From Aphis gossypii (taxonomy: Eukaryota; Arthropoda; Insecta; Hemiptera; Aphididae), in NCBI RefSeq assembly GCF_020184175.1, contig NC_065530.1:82003260-82067259 (forward strand): a stretch of 64,000 nt of DNA, written 5' to 3'. The notes below the pieces were generated by a model. The model saw only the letters and a program-made list of their open reading frames with translations, was not told the origin of the DNA and made no database searches. A program made the translations under genes and the position numbers. Below, in pieces: positions 14,051 through 28,000 of the stretch. Position 1 is the first letter of the stretch. Each line of letters opens with the position of its first letter.

Positions 14051-15211
14051 TTACTCAAATAAATCATCTAGATTCTTTTTTCTTTTCTTCTTTTTTCCTT
14101 TTTCTTCGCTACTGTCTTCGTCACTATAACTATCACTATCATCATTGTCATCATCGTCATCTTTAGTTTTACTTTTTTCCCCTTTTTTAACAGGTTTTTT
14201 CTTTTTCTTTTTATCCTTTTCATCGCTATCTTCACTGCTTTCTTCATCGCTATCTTCATCGTTTTTTTCATCGCTTTCTTCGTCACTTTCTTCGTAGCTT
14301 TCTTCATCACTAGCACTATCCTTTTTGCCTTTTTTAATTTTTATATTTGATTTTGACGATTTTGATTTTTTGAACGGAAGAGTAAGATTTAATTGCTTTT
14401 GAATTCTTTTATTACTAGAAACCATTTCTTTAAGTGCTCTTACAGCTTTCAACTCATTTAATAGCGTTGGGCAAAAAATATATAACATTTTTTCAGCAAA
14501 AAAAGTTCTTATTCCTCTCCATGACATATACAATTTATGAAAAGGTCTAGGTACATCGATCATCTTCCGTTTATTATACCTCGAAGTCAATACATCTACA
14601 ACAATTTTTTCTAGTTTTTTTGACTGGAGGCGATCATCAAATGGTTTAACCTTAAAAGAATCTGAAATATAGATTTATATTTTAAATACTGAATGTTATA
14701 TGTAATATAAGTAATTTTGATTTGGTGATTTAAACCTGCATGAACTAAAGGTGAAAAATTAGCAATCTATAAATACCTACTTAATTCACTAACTCGAATA
14801 ATATTAATAATCAGTAGTCACTCGTATACATTTTTGATTAAATGTAAGTAAGTGTATTGTTGTTTCAGTTCTATACTTTTATATTATTAAATAATATTTT
14901 AAAAAACCAACTTGGTAATTGTAATAAACAAATATTTGTAACAAATTTTATGAAAATGGTTTGATAGGTATTATTTTATCTATAGTCAAAAGCGTCAAAC
15001 AACGAACAATCTATAGTATCAAATCTAATAAAAAAGTTCTATCTTTATCGAAATTATTATATATTTTTTATTTTTTTGTGATAATTATTTGCATATAATA
15101 TTTATAAACTATATATAACTTACCTTTAATGTATAATTTTTTGCAATTTGTTACAGACAATAAATTTATGATGAAAATGGATAAAAATAAATAAACGCAC
15201 CGTCCATCCAT
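14051..15211 (-). CDS. Secreted-type acidic/lysine-rich protein (232 aa, 2 exons)
   Basis: Exons on the minus strand are 15211-15124 and 14661-14051, joined by a phase-1 intron with a strong donor (gtaagt) and acceptor (atatttcag). Residues 1-23 (starting MDGRCVYLFLSIFIINLL) form a clear signal peptide with likely cleavage near SVTNC. Residues 30-135 are a basic, helical-looking part with aromatic residues (for example SWRGIRTFFAEKMLYIF). From about residue 136 the protein is Lys and Ser/Asp/Glu low complexity (EESDEESDEKNDEDSDEESS), with poly-Lys and poly-Asp runs, ending NLDDLFE. The overall plan matches the gene at 2934-6650: same strand, leader exon ending one base into a codon, charged tail. 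Sequence outside the tail is not obviously shared, so common descent is inference. Function is unknown; a secreted or salivary protein is one possibility. Confidence 0.8.
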
Positions 15212-16626
15212 TGGTACAAAAGTGTAGGTGTTTATGATATGTGGTATAAAAAAATACTCATACTTTAACTATGAAATTAACTGCTACCGATATTTTTTTC
15301 TCATTTAAAACCATAGCGGAAGTTTTTTAGTTAATTATTATTTTACTAATTGTTCTCTCTTCGTATTGTTACAATAACATGACGTACATGTGTAAAATAA
15401 TACAATTGACGATGTTTGTTTTCAATGATAAAAACAAGTTCACGTGTAACTGTATTTTTTTTTTCAAAATTAATTTTTATGAAAATACTCTAGGTTTGTA
15501 ACGGTTTTACGTTACCAGCAGTTTTACTAATAAGTTTAGTTCAGTTCAGTGATTTCGCTTAATATTTGTGTGAGTAGGTAATCAAAAAACAAAAACGGTC
15601 AAACCCGTAAGTGTTGAGTGTGTCTGATAGCTTATTTCCAGTTTAAACCCACAATTTATAATGCATTAATAACAGTAGTTATTGAAAGATCAAAGTCAAT
15701 CAAACACTATTTATATATATTATAGTTTCAGCAGTCGGTGCGACTTCACTGATAATGACCGTTAAGCTCAAATGTCGTGTTCAAGTCCAGTCGAGTGATC
15801 CGGCATCGCGTAATCATAATTATAATATTGTATTATTATACTATTACGAATATACTGTTATGGTGCCTATATTTAGAGTTCATTATCTATATATCCATTT
15901 TAAGCCACGAGGTTTACCATAGACATGTCTGCGGTCTGCAGGATTATGTATTCGATGTGTTTTATGTGCATAATATATTCCATTAAACAGACCGCAGCTA
16001 ACATCTCTATAATTTATGCTTCCGAAATTCAATAGAAATTGTAATATTATTGTGTTTATTTTTCAGAAGTCTTGTATTGCAGGGTTATTATAAACGTATA
16101 TAAAATACACGTTTACTTTAGGGGCATATTTTTATAAATCAACAAATAATAATGATATTACTTTATAGCTAAAAAAAAATCACTAATTATACGATTGGTA
16201 TGTCTACTACCGCGAGTAATAGTTTATGTCGAACAACAAACCTTGATGGCCCCATAATTTATCGATAATTATTTATTTACAAGGACTGTCGAGAGCATTC
16301 ATTTAATAATGAAATGGAGTTTTTTGAATTTATACACAATTATAGTTACAATAAGTTGTGGGGAAATTTTTAATGTTTACCGTTTGGTTCAGCTGATTGT
16401 GATAAGTTGCGCGCGTATAGAAAAAACAAACAACTCAAATAATTGCTATAGGTTATGTTGTTTACAAACGTGAACGTTGCAACCAAACTCAACGAACTCA
16501 CGAGTAGTATATTATCTTACGATGAATTATGTTGCGTTAACAACCGTTGTGTGCGAATATTATTACCAAATCTGAACTTTTTGAATCTGATGAAAAAAAA
16601 AAATCAAAAGCCAATCCATACGAATA
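15212..16626. promoter_or_regulatory. Region between two divergent genes
   Basis: About 1.4 kb separates the start of the minus-strand secreted-protein gene from the start of the plus-strand small gene, so both promoters should lie here. An open frame at about 15754-15915 begins ATG ACC GTT AAG but shows no family resemblance. A 64-codon frame at 16455-16649 overlaps the next gene's start in another frame and is probably 5' leader. No clear TATA box could be assigned. Confidence 0.4.
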
Positions 16627-17558
16627 ATGGACTCCGAGAGGATATATGAATGGTCCGATGTTGACAGTAACTTTGTTTACTCTTCTTCAGACGACTTAAA
16701 AAGTGCGTCGACGGAATTTAATCTGGCTGCTCACGCACATAAAATTTACAAAAAAGCTCAGGTAATATTTTAATCACCGATGTTGGGCTGTAGATGGATG
16801 ATTTTTCATACTTGTTAAATCGAAGACGTCGAGTCTGTCAATAATGATAATTCGTTTAACTTATATAAAACATCTTATTCTTAGAATATAAATAGTTTTA
16901 AGCATCCGTTAAATTGCAAAACGAATACATTTAATCTTCATCACGGAAAATCAAACCAGTGTTCAATAAAATTTAACATTTTAACGATAAATAATTTTTG
17001 ATAACACGGCGTTGTAGAAAGGATATTTAGCTATAAAATGATATAAAAAATAGTTCATCATATTATTATTATCTCTGGTATTCCATCCGATATGTTTACG
17101 GCATTAATACACTATATAAGCGGTACCGGTACAAAATACGGAGAAGTTACGTTTGTTTGATCTTACCAACTTATAATAAATTCCGAGGTATAGGGTGTTA
17201 ACGAGCTTAAAATTTCTGATATACTTCAGTTGTAAAAATAACGGTTTCCACAACTTTTGAAGTTACTATAATATATTACGTGTATCGATACTAAACCAAC
17301 TATAAAGTTACTTGAAGAGGTTTTTAATATAATTTAATGTGAAACTTGGCGAGTTATTTAACAATATTATAGAACATCTAATACGTTGTTAAAAAAATTA
17401 ATAATTCTGTGAAATTTAGACTGTAGGTAATATTTATTAAGATGATGCAGTACAATATTTATTTTCTTTCTCAGACCCATGCGCAACATCAAAAAAATAT
17501 TGCTCTTAGAAAGAATCATCTGTTAATGAAACAAAAAATAACATTTTTGAAGATTTGA
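16627..17558 (+). CDS. Small unknown protein (72 aa, 2 exons)
   Basis: Exon 1 is 16627-16761 and exon 2 is 17475-17558. The donor is CAG|gtaata and the acceptor is ttctttctcag. The intron is phase 0. The protein starts MDSERIYEWSDVDSNFVYSS, has an acidic serine-rich N-terminus, then from about residue 30 an Ala/Lys/His/Gln-rich stretch that should form a charged amphipathic helix, ending in TFLKI. There is no signal peptide or membrane segment, so an intracellular helical subunit of some complex is plausible. I do not recognise the family. Its own polyadenylation signal follows at 17598-17603. Because exon 1 ends in phase 0, it could also splice to the transporter exon at 22065, making exon 2 an alternative last exon. 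The ATG is chosen as the first Met of the open frame. Confidence 0.6.
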
Positions 17559-17597
17559 TATATCGGTTTTTATATTTTATTAGTATTTGAATTAAAA

Positions 17598-17603
17598 AAT
17601 AAA
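17598..17603 (+). terminator. Polyadenylation signal of the small gene
   Basis: AATAAA about 40 bases after the stop codon at 17556-17558. Confidence 0.5.
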
Positions 17604-20600
17604 AAACGTTATTGTAAAGAAAATGAATACATTTTGTCTGCTGTGTGCGAGCCATATAAAGAAAACAAAATATGTTATCATTTTTTATTTAAACCTGTTT
17701 TCAAGATTCTGAGCTCAGCTATAAATTTATTGATTATATAATGATGTTCTAAATTCTAATGATATTTTGTAGATATTCATTATTTTTATTTTCATGTTTA
17801 AGGAAACTTCTTTTAGTAGTTGATTTCTAATAACAAATTAGAATTATTTGGTTCTTTTATTAAGTCAAAATTAAAAATTCTCAGTAGATACTTTTAAAAA
17901 TAAAAATGTTAGGCAAAAATACAAACATTTATAAAAAGTTTAATATTATTATTAAAATATAATTGTTTGGTAGCCTTGGTTATGAAAAAGTTAAGCTGTA
18001 TTTTTAGACCATTTATGATATTTTTAGTTGTTTTTTCATGAATCTTGATAACAATCTTTTGCTTTGTCAAAAACTTAAAAAAAAAAAATGAACGTGAAAA
18101 TAAATAACTTAGTATGTAATAAATATGTATTTATTTTTTTAGGTAGGTATATAAAGTTTGTTTCATACATTTTACGCCTTTTGGATTTTTAACACAACAG
18201 TTTAATATTTCAATGAATTTAATATAACACTACATAACAATACAAAATATATTATAATAAGTAAAAAAAAAGTTCAATAAAATAAACAAATAAAATAATG
18301 AATTACTTTATTAGCAATGAAAAAAAAAATAAAAAAAATGATAAACAATTTACTCAGTAATATAAACTAATAGAACATTTTCGCTCAAAATTGTTTTTCA
18401 TTGAATTTAAATTTAATACATCCATAATAGTGCCCTACTCCATTACTCTGTACACTCGGCAGCTACCTATAGTACAACCAATTGGTTAACTTCTTTGTCC
18501 TTTAATTTAATTTAAAACACTTACCATTTATTATGTTTTACATTATAATTTTATTTTATAGCTAAAGAAGAAATGATTAATTAAAGTATTTTTCTGAGTT
18601 CTAATAACATTTTTTTAATGAGAAATTATAAAACTGTTCACTGTTAATTGGTTTGCAATCAACTTACTTTACATAGAAATTACAAAGTAGTCACTTTGAC
18701 TTGTTCAGTTTTGTATACTATACATAGTACATATACAGTTATATAACCAAAAATATACAAGTCTTTTAAGTCGACGAAAAAATTGAGATATTTTATTAAC
18801 GACACTATACAAAAGTCAATAGTATAGAAGACTATTTTTTGAGAATTACACTTGTCTATCATATGTTATATGTATATAAACTTGGGGTGGAGTTAAGGGG
18901 TAACGTCAGCAATATACCGCCATATGTTTTTATGGTGACGAGACGTTCCCTATTTCGATGTTAAAACCCAATTAACTGTAGTGTATACAATATACATGCA
19001 GCATCTTCATCGAACTGTTTTGTTAGGAGTGGACTGCATCGTCCAATGACGATCAATAAATATAATTAATAAGTATTTATTACAAATTAACCACTGAGAC
19101 AGTAGGTAATCCACAGCTCGACAGTCAAGCCATGCGATGATACTATAAATTATCTTAGAATAATTTTTAAATCCAATCGTATTAAAGTATTAAAATTTTA
19201 AAGACTCAAGTATAATTAAATAATCATATCAAGCAACCGGGTATTTAAATCATAACAAAATGATAATAATATATTAAATGGTATTTATTGGTTTTATAAT
19301 GCATTTATAATACCTAGGGCAGTCCTAAGCACGTTATTAAATATTTTATAAAAATTCTTTCAAGTCAAAATTATTGTTAAATACATTTTTTTTTTTTCAA
19401 GAAAATATTAAAAAGAATATTTACTCTTGTTCCTACTAGTATCTAAAAATAATATTTAAGAATTAAATTTAACCTTAAATTAGTAAATAAGAACTAGGAG
19501 AAAAATATACATAAATATTTTAGATTCTGAGCTGAGCAATGAATGTAGGTATTGATTTTAAATTATGTGTGTTATGTTTTTATTTAAATTATTTTAACTT
19601 TTTTAACTATTAATAGACAATTTAAGTTTTATTTCTTTTACAAATACCAATAAAAAATATGTAAGTGGTAGAAATGTTTGATACCTGAAATTAAATAAAT
19701 TAAATACACGTTTTTTTATAAGTTATTAATTTTACGATAAAAAAAAAAAAAATCGAAAATTGCTAAACTTAATATTTTTTCTATTAGCAATTGAAGTTAG
19801 AGTTTTATCAAAATCTTGAAAATTACAAATTATTTTAAAGATCAAAAACTATAAAAAAAAAAAAAATGTTTTATTTATTCCTAAATACCTAAGATTTGAC
19901 AGTTTAATAGAAAATTATTTACAAAAATTGCAACCTACATTAAAAAACAAATTAAAACATAAAATAAAGATCTTTTATAATCGTTTGAAAATAAAAATTT
20001 TTATGGCATTGTGTATTCAACTGTGTAATAATAATTATTATTAAAGATTTTTTTTTAATTTTTTTTTTTATAGTTGTCGATAAAAAATTATTAATTGTTG
20101 TGTAAAAATTCTTTAAAATATATATTAAGTTATTACATATTAAGTTATTCTTATATCTATATAAAGCTATAAAGTTACTTCTGATATATTTAGCACAATT
20201 TTATTTTATATGTATTTGCAGTTTAAAAAGTTTATAAAATATTTAATACAATTTCGTTTATGATTACTACACATTAAAACTAAAATATATTAAATATATA
20301 ATTTAAACATTATTGTTTCTAATAAATGTTTGAAATTCATATTTAGATAAGATATTGTATTTTAACAATGCATTGTAGTATAATATTCATTATTTTTCTA
20401 TTTAAAAATTATTCAAAAACATTATTCGTGGTGACTTAAAATTTTTACGTATAATATTATAAATTTTAATGACATTTTCAAAAAATATCGATTTATTTTA
20501 ACATACCTATTATGTAATAATAGTATTGCTATATTCACATTGTTATATGCTATTTATAGTAAGGCGTTATTAATTTAAAAGTCAATAATAATATGGTATA

Positions 20601-22064
20601 CATATATATTTTTATAATAATTAAACACAATGTTTTCGGAGAAAATTATATCATTCTACCATAAAACTAATAGTAAAATAAATTAATATAATAGTTGTAT
20701 ACTTATATCATAAACATATCACGAAATATAATTATAGAATATAGTGATATAAAATGACAGAAAATTTCCACTCAACAATAGTTTTTAAATATTAAATGGC
20801 AAGTATATCATAATTCATATTATTGGATTAAAATTTAACACATCAATATAACAATTACCCATTTGAGTCCTAATGTACAGTAGAGCACTACAGCGGTACC
20901 TTCCTTAAGTAGAGTGGTTTTTAATCTTTAATATTCAAAAATTCCAAAAAAAAAGATTTAAGTTGTATAAAAAGTTTTAAATGAAATGTTGGATTTTATA
21001 TTATGTTTACTAAAGATAACGGTTCTTAATTGACGTTATCTAAAATAGAAATAAGTTAGGAGTTTTAATATTATACACACTATTAATAATAAAAAAAATG
21101 ATGTAGAAAACTCAGATATTATTTTAAGATAAAGAACATTATTTTTTTTAAAAGTTTTTTTTTCATTGAAAAGTTAAAACATGAATATGTAAAATAAAAG
21201 CTTTATTTCTATATTCTTTGATGTATGAATCATATTATGATGATTTTGTGGTTGTGATTTTCCAGTCCTTAGAGCACTTCTATAAAAAGAAAATGTATAA
21301 TATTAAAATAACTTTATAAAACCTATCTATTTCTCTCTTTTAGGTCTATACTTGATAATAAATCTGTACTTTACAATTTGATATTTGTATACTTATTTTG
21401 ACTATGTTATGACTTAATATGTTCAGAGAATATTTTTTTCGAACTGCTTCTTCCCTATAACTACACGTCAATGTTTTTGATTTTTCTAATCTTGACGATC
21501 GCTGTCCCACGGTAAACTATTTATTTTTAATTTGAAAATTAATTTCTAATTCTATTAATGCACTTTTTTACTATAGCTAAATATAGCTTCTAAGTCTCCA
21601 CATGTCTAAATAGAAACACTATATGTTTCTTTTTAACTATCAAACTTTAATTTTCAAATTGTTTTTATGCTATTGTTTAGTACTCGTAATATAAATAAAA
21701 TTATTCTTACAGTAAGGCCCGTTATATTATATTAAAATAAATATTATATTATATGTTGCCTAATCTTACGTTACGCCCGCGAAAAGGCTAGTTTTCTTTG
21801 GTCTCAAAAGCGGTCTATTTTACAAGTATATATATAGTACATTTTAGTATTTAATAATATGTATTGTATCATATACACACGTTTTCTTCATATCCGTGAC
21901 AATAATTAAATTAAATTTCGTGTCATTTTTGCTTTTCACATTTATAGTTAAATGTTTGTGGTTTATCGAAAAATCAATAATATATGTACAAATGTTGACT
22001 TGAACATAATAAATGCATTGATACAATGCAATAATATCTCACACAATGATAATCTATTTCAAAG
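17604..22064. other. AT-rich intergenic DNA or long first intron
   Basis: No confident gene is seen. If the first exon of the small gene is also the first exon of the transporter, this is part of its 5.3-kb first intron. A somewhat CpG-richer patch at about 18890-19040 and another near 21760-21810 could hold 5' leader or promoter sequence. Two short copies of a GATTCTGAGC-containing repeat lie near 17705 and 19523. Confidence 0.5.
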
Positions 22065-25000
22065 GAAGTGTACCAAAAAACGGAAACGCTGAATTTATCG
22101 GCTGGTGCCGATGACAAAAACGATTCTTTTGACATCCAGTCTACGCCGTGTTATTCGGAATTGTCTTTTGAACATTTGGTTAAACTTCCGGCAAACATTC
22201 CGGAACGCGAACGTAGAGTGTACGTTGTCATTTTACTGTCAATCACATTCTTCTCACAGGTAAGCAAATTCAAATTACAATTCAATGTCTCTTGCCTATA
22301 CTTTCATCTTTGCAGCATCTCTGACTGAAAATCGTGAAAAATTACGGTTATATCAAGGTTAGATAGTTAAATACTATCTCATTAAAGCGTATAAACTTAA
22401 GTGAGAATTTTTAACACAAACCTTCATTGCATATTGAAAATATTTTTATTTTAAGTTCTCGAATACTTATATAGTGACAATAAAAATATATAAACGAGTA
22501 GTAATTTTTTATACAGAAATTTAGGTGTCAAACAAAATATTTATTTAGGCGACAAAGGTGCAAACAACTTTATAGTTAAGGGCTTTCATTAATCGTTAAG
22601 TTCCAACAAAATATGAACACATTTAAACATTTTTTAATTATTACAGTATAAGTTTAAATCTTATAATAGAAGATAATATTAAACTAATTATTATTTATCT
22701 AATCATTGTATAAAAGCATAACACTAAAAAACTAAAACCTAATATTACTTATTGGAAATAAAAAAAATATATATAAACGAATGGGTATAACCGCACCAAA
22801 ATAATGCGATTGCGTCGGATGCATTGGAATATAATATAAGAGTAGTAACGTATAATATTACGATATCGATTCTTTTATATATAAATAAAATATGACTCGA
22901 ATTCGCTTTGAAGAAACTAAAACTAATAATAATGTATAAAGCAATAAAATGTGTATTATAGCACAATTCTCATAAATTATGGTAAAAAGTTGTTTTAAAC
23001 TTTTAAAGTCTAAACGTTTTAAGTACCTACTGCAGTGAATTATTGTTTATAATCATAATAATAAGTAGTTGCACATTTTCGTTTGTTTTATTGTTTGTAC
23101 CTAAATCACCGAATTTAAATACAAAAACTTATAACTACGATAATTCAAAATACGCTTGGGAAAAAAAAAATAATAAAATAAATTTTGCAGATGTTTTCAC
23201 GCGACTTTTGTATAACATTTTTTGAACCGACTTCAATTGATCTATCACAACGGTTGCAGACTCCATTATCGCTGTTCCCTATTTGTAATATAGTCGTGGG
23301 AGTATTTTTAACGGTTCCAGCTTGCATGTTCATCAACAAGTATGGTGAGTTTATGATGCAATTTAATCAAAAAATCAGTAAATTAATGTATATAAATAAA
23401 TTTAACGATTAAATTATACATGAATAACGAATAACAATATAATAATTAATCACGAGCAAATCTAGGATTTCAATCAGAAGGGGGAAAATGGAAAGTTTAA
23501 ACTCGATTTTTTTTAAAAAAGTATTTATTTATATTATTATTTTTAAATATAGAATTTTAAGTCTAGAGTCTTCTCAAAATCAAGCTATTATACCAATTGT
23601 TAAAGTGATTTTAATGTAAAATTTATGCGTTTTGTATAAAAAAAAAATAGAGCTCAATATTTAAGGCGTAGGGGGGCATGTGTCAACCCTGCATCAACTT
23701 CTCTAATCTCACGGATTTTACCTTATTATGCTTACATATTATAACTTATTATATTTGTTAGTATATTACATCATTTTAAATGTAAAGTATTATATAACTT
23801 GTCATTAAAATTATATATAAATAGATGTACATCTGAAGTGTTTCTGCAAATCGCACATGCGATATTATGTTGTACGTATATGTTATGTATCGACATTCGA
23901 CACGACTGTTGCATAACCCGGTGATCTTTATTTTTTGAAATTAAATTTTTTTAATGACAAAGGAATAAACTAAAAATATACTTGTTTAACTTAGATAATA
24001 TGTTGAATTACATGTAGGTATAGTGTCCATTGGTGTTAAACTTAATTTAATTAAATTTGACGAAAAATTGGGGGTTTTTAAAAATAAATCATAATTATCC
24101 TAGTTGTTTTTAATAACCATTCATCAACCTTTGTAAATAAGAGATCTGGAATTAACATTTTGAGCAAAATACACCTCTATAAATGTCCGAAATAACTTAC
24201 CTCCAGACACCCAACGCAGGACCGTATACAAGGGTGGTTAGGGGTTCAACCCCCCCCCCCCCCTCGAAAATGTATCATGGATACGTGCTTGACCTAACGG
24301 TACATATCGAGTTAAATAAAAAGCCTTCCGTCCTCAATTATATATATATTCCATCCTATCTTTTTAAACAATGTTTAATCATAAGTTTGTACAAACATTA
24401 GGCATCCGGACCTGTCTGTTGTATTCTTGTGCGTTGTCGTCATTGGGAGTGGGCGTACGGTGTCTGTCAATAATCGGCGATTCGGCTTTGTGAGTAAAAA
24501 AAAAAAGAAAACAATATAATTATTATTTATTAACTTCTTTATAATCTAAAGTGACTTATTAATAGTTAATACACATTTTATTATATTTATCTATACAGTA
24601 ACATGTATACTGCACGAGTATCGTACCTAATAATATGATTATATAATACAGTATATTGCACGTGTCTGCCTTGTTTCTGTCGAGTGCTTCGATCGTCGTG
24701 AAACCTTTGACGGTCACCGTGTCCACTTGTTGTTTCCTGACCGGCGAAAGAAACATGGCAACAGGTAAAAAATCGAAAACTATTTTTTTTTAAATTAAAA
24801 AACTTGGTATTACCACACAGGTAAATAATGAGTTACTCAGTTAGTAACTACCTACTCAGTTAGTTTCCTTTTTTAATTATATTACACATATAATATACAG
24901 TACGTAAACGCAACAGAGGAATCAAATGGAATGCTATAATTTATTTTATGCATAAAATTACGGAAAGCTGATAGACGATAATCGGATAGTCCAATGTTAG

Positions 25001-28000
25001 ATAATTACAACAACATTATTAATAAATTTACGTATCATAAATAAGCATCAAGAAAAAAACTAAAATTAAACATTATAAAATAATTAAGTAGATAGGAACG
25101 ATATTAAAAACTATCAGAAGTATAGTCAGAAATGGTAATGTATTGCCAATTTGCATGTTGCATCATTATACTACTAGGGGTCGATTAATAGTTAGTATGT
25201 ATACTGCCATACTGCAGGTGCAACGAAAGGATATGAACGTCTTATATTCGTATATTTAAAGAAAGCGAGCCAAAGAATACATTTTAACAAATAGTTAATT
25301 GATAAGATATCCTATATTATTGCCTTTAATTTTTCTGTTAGCTAATGAAGACAATTTCAAAGTAAAAAATAGCAGAATAATAATGTGATAAGTAATTTAT
25401 TTTTTATATATACCTACTTAAAACAAAAACAAAATTTTTCAAAAAATTAACATATTATTCTTTATAAATTATAGTTGCTTTATTTATTTATTATAATAAA
25501 AATAATATATTTTAGATATTAAAAAGGTATTAAGTGGATATCACTCTTCTGTATGTTTAGGTGTCAAGTGACCCGAGTGGGTCACCATTGTATACGGTAA
25601 ACGATTCTGAGCGGAGACGATCTATCAAAAAATATCACAGATTATATTTCATAGTGTTTTTTGATAGTACGCATTGATAGGTATTAAAGTCATTTATTTT
25701 ACTTTTAATAGGTACTACGATAAGTTGATTTATTTTTTTTTCCCAAAAATTAGCATTTAAAAATATTATTAGTATTTAATTATTATAATAATAATATATA
25801 TTTTGAATATATTATAGGTTAATAAAAACTTATACAACTCAAAAAATAATAAGAGCATTTTGTAAATAGGTAACGTAAAATAGTATAAATAGATAATATT
25901 TTAAAATAAATCAATAATGTCATTGCGTATAGCTAAGTTCATAATAATATAATTTATATAAAAGTTATAAGTTCCCTTAAATAATAGTTTTAAATTTTAA
26001 CAAAATAATTAACATGCTTATTTATACTAAATTTAAATAAGTAATTTCGTTCAAAGTTGAACTTAAAATATCTATATAAAATAATTAACTGTCTAAATTT
26101 ATAAGGTTTTATGGCTTCAGTATGAGCTACTTGTGAGAAATCTTTTATTCAATTTTTAAAATTTAAACATAAAACGGAAGGTAAATTTTTAACTACTAAA
26201 TATTTTACAATTTAATTAATTGCGCACTTAAAAAAAATATGTTTATGTATTTTTAATATTTTTTTTACAAATATAATAAAAACATTCGTGGAATCTTGTT
26301 AAATTTTATTTTCAAAAATTTAACCCAACGAATGTTTTTTTTATCAACATTTATAAAAAAAAATAAAATTTGTTATGCCTATAAATAGCTTAAAACTAGT
26401 CAAAATATTTTGAAAATTTGATGGGAAATATAAAAAAATAATACAAACATTTAGTGAAGTTAAAGTATTAAAAATTATTTGTTTTTAAATTATACAAAAA
26501 AAAAAAAAAAACAAAATCTAAAAATATATCAAAAGTTGGATTTATATAAAAATTCGCTTTTTCCTTAAATTTTTTTTTATTATTCCCCATTATATATAAA
26601 AAAAAAAATACAAGAATATCTTTTACAAAGTATAAAATACATCCGATTTTCTATCTAAAACCTCCCTCAACATTTAAAATAAAAGAATTTTATCGAATAC
26701 TTATCGTGTACACATAAAAAAAACATTCACACATTATTGTAAAATCAATACATTCTTTCCTCCGTTTAGAATCTAAAATAAAAATTACTTATCCGAGTTT
26801 CGTAAGTAGCAGACTTGATTTTTTTTAAAAACAATACAAGTTTTATGTAATGATTGGAATACTTGCAATTATTTAAAAATTATCTTCTTGAACCCTAATA
26901 CAATTCAATGTACTTAATAATTATTAATATATATTATAATATTATATTATTAATTATACGTGTGAAAAAAAATATTATTAGAACAACCGATCTTAGATAC
27001 ATAATATTAAAGTAAATATTTAATTATATAAGTTTTTATCACATCCTAATTATATTTAGGATTTCTGACTTGTGCTTCGATGGCCGGCGCAGCAGCCGGT
27101 CTCCTAGTGAAGTCGATCTTGCGACAAGAACAGCCACATTCTCAGCCCGCAGTAATCAGTAACGAAATTCACATCAATGAGGTCATCATCTTATACCTAT
27201 GTAAGTGCATACTATTTCGTTCAATCATTATGGATTTTAAAATAAATCGGTCGATTTAGATCGATGTTGTAGGATTTTAATATGATTTTATCATAATTGC
27301 TGTGCACCGAGCGCCAATATTTTGGTCACCATATTGCATCATATACGTATTATACTGTTTTTATGATTTTTTTATCCCTTTAGGCTTTTTTGCAAACCTT
27401 GTATGCGTGCTACTCACGTATTATATGTTTCCGCACGAACCCAATAAGAGGAAGTATTGCGATCAATCGTCGGACACGAAGCAAAAATACGATATGCATT
27501 CCGTATCGTTTCTGCTGCAGACAGTTCTTAAATCGATACAGTACCTATCTAACTTATTATTACAAAAAACTTATAAAAATATAAAAATGTCTTACTAACG
27601 AAAATAATTCTCAATTTTACAGAAACTCTGATCTGGTCTACATCGCCCTTTCGTACGCCTGTTCCAATGCGGTCTCTTGGCCTTGGTATCAAATGATCGA
27701 CATCACGTATTTGAAAGTTGGCTTTTCTCAGGTAATTATTGTCATTATTGTCAACCCCGCACATTACTACAAAACTACATAATAAAATGCACAAGACAGG
27801 CACCCACGTTTATATAAACTTTAAAGATGTAATCTACGAGTCGTTCTAATAAGAAATAGCTCATAGTTACGTCATCAATAATTCGATCCAAACTTAACAA
27901 AAAAAAATTATTATAAATTTATATTAGTTAAATATTAATCATGGTTTTAGTAAAAAAAAAAATCTACATCAAAACGTTTTCTTTGAATTTAATTGGAAAA

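Larger units (their letters stand above)
24765..27059 (+). other. Large intron of the transporter with dispersed repeats
   Basis: This 2.3-kb AT-rich intron holds two pieces that look like dispersed repeats: about 25545-25685 (with GTGACCCGAGTGGGTCACC-like short palindrome and GATTCTGAGCGGAG) and 26731-26780. No coding sequence was seen in it. Confidence 0.5.

Noticed and set aside
21471..21511. Leader-like ATG exon (MFLIFLILTIAVPR) before a gtaaac donor as the transporter's first exon
   Set aside because: It ends two bases into a codon, while the 22065 exon must start at a codon boundary. Joining them gives an early stop.
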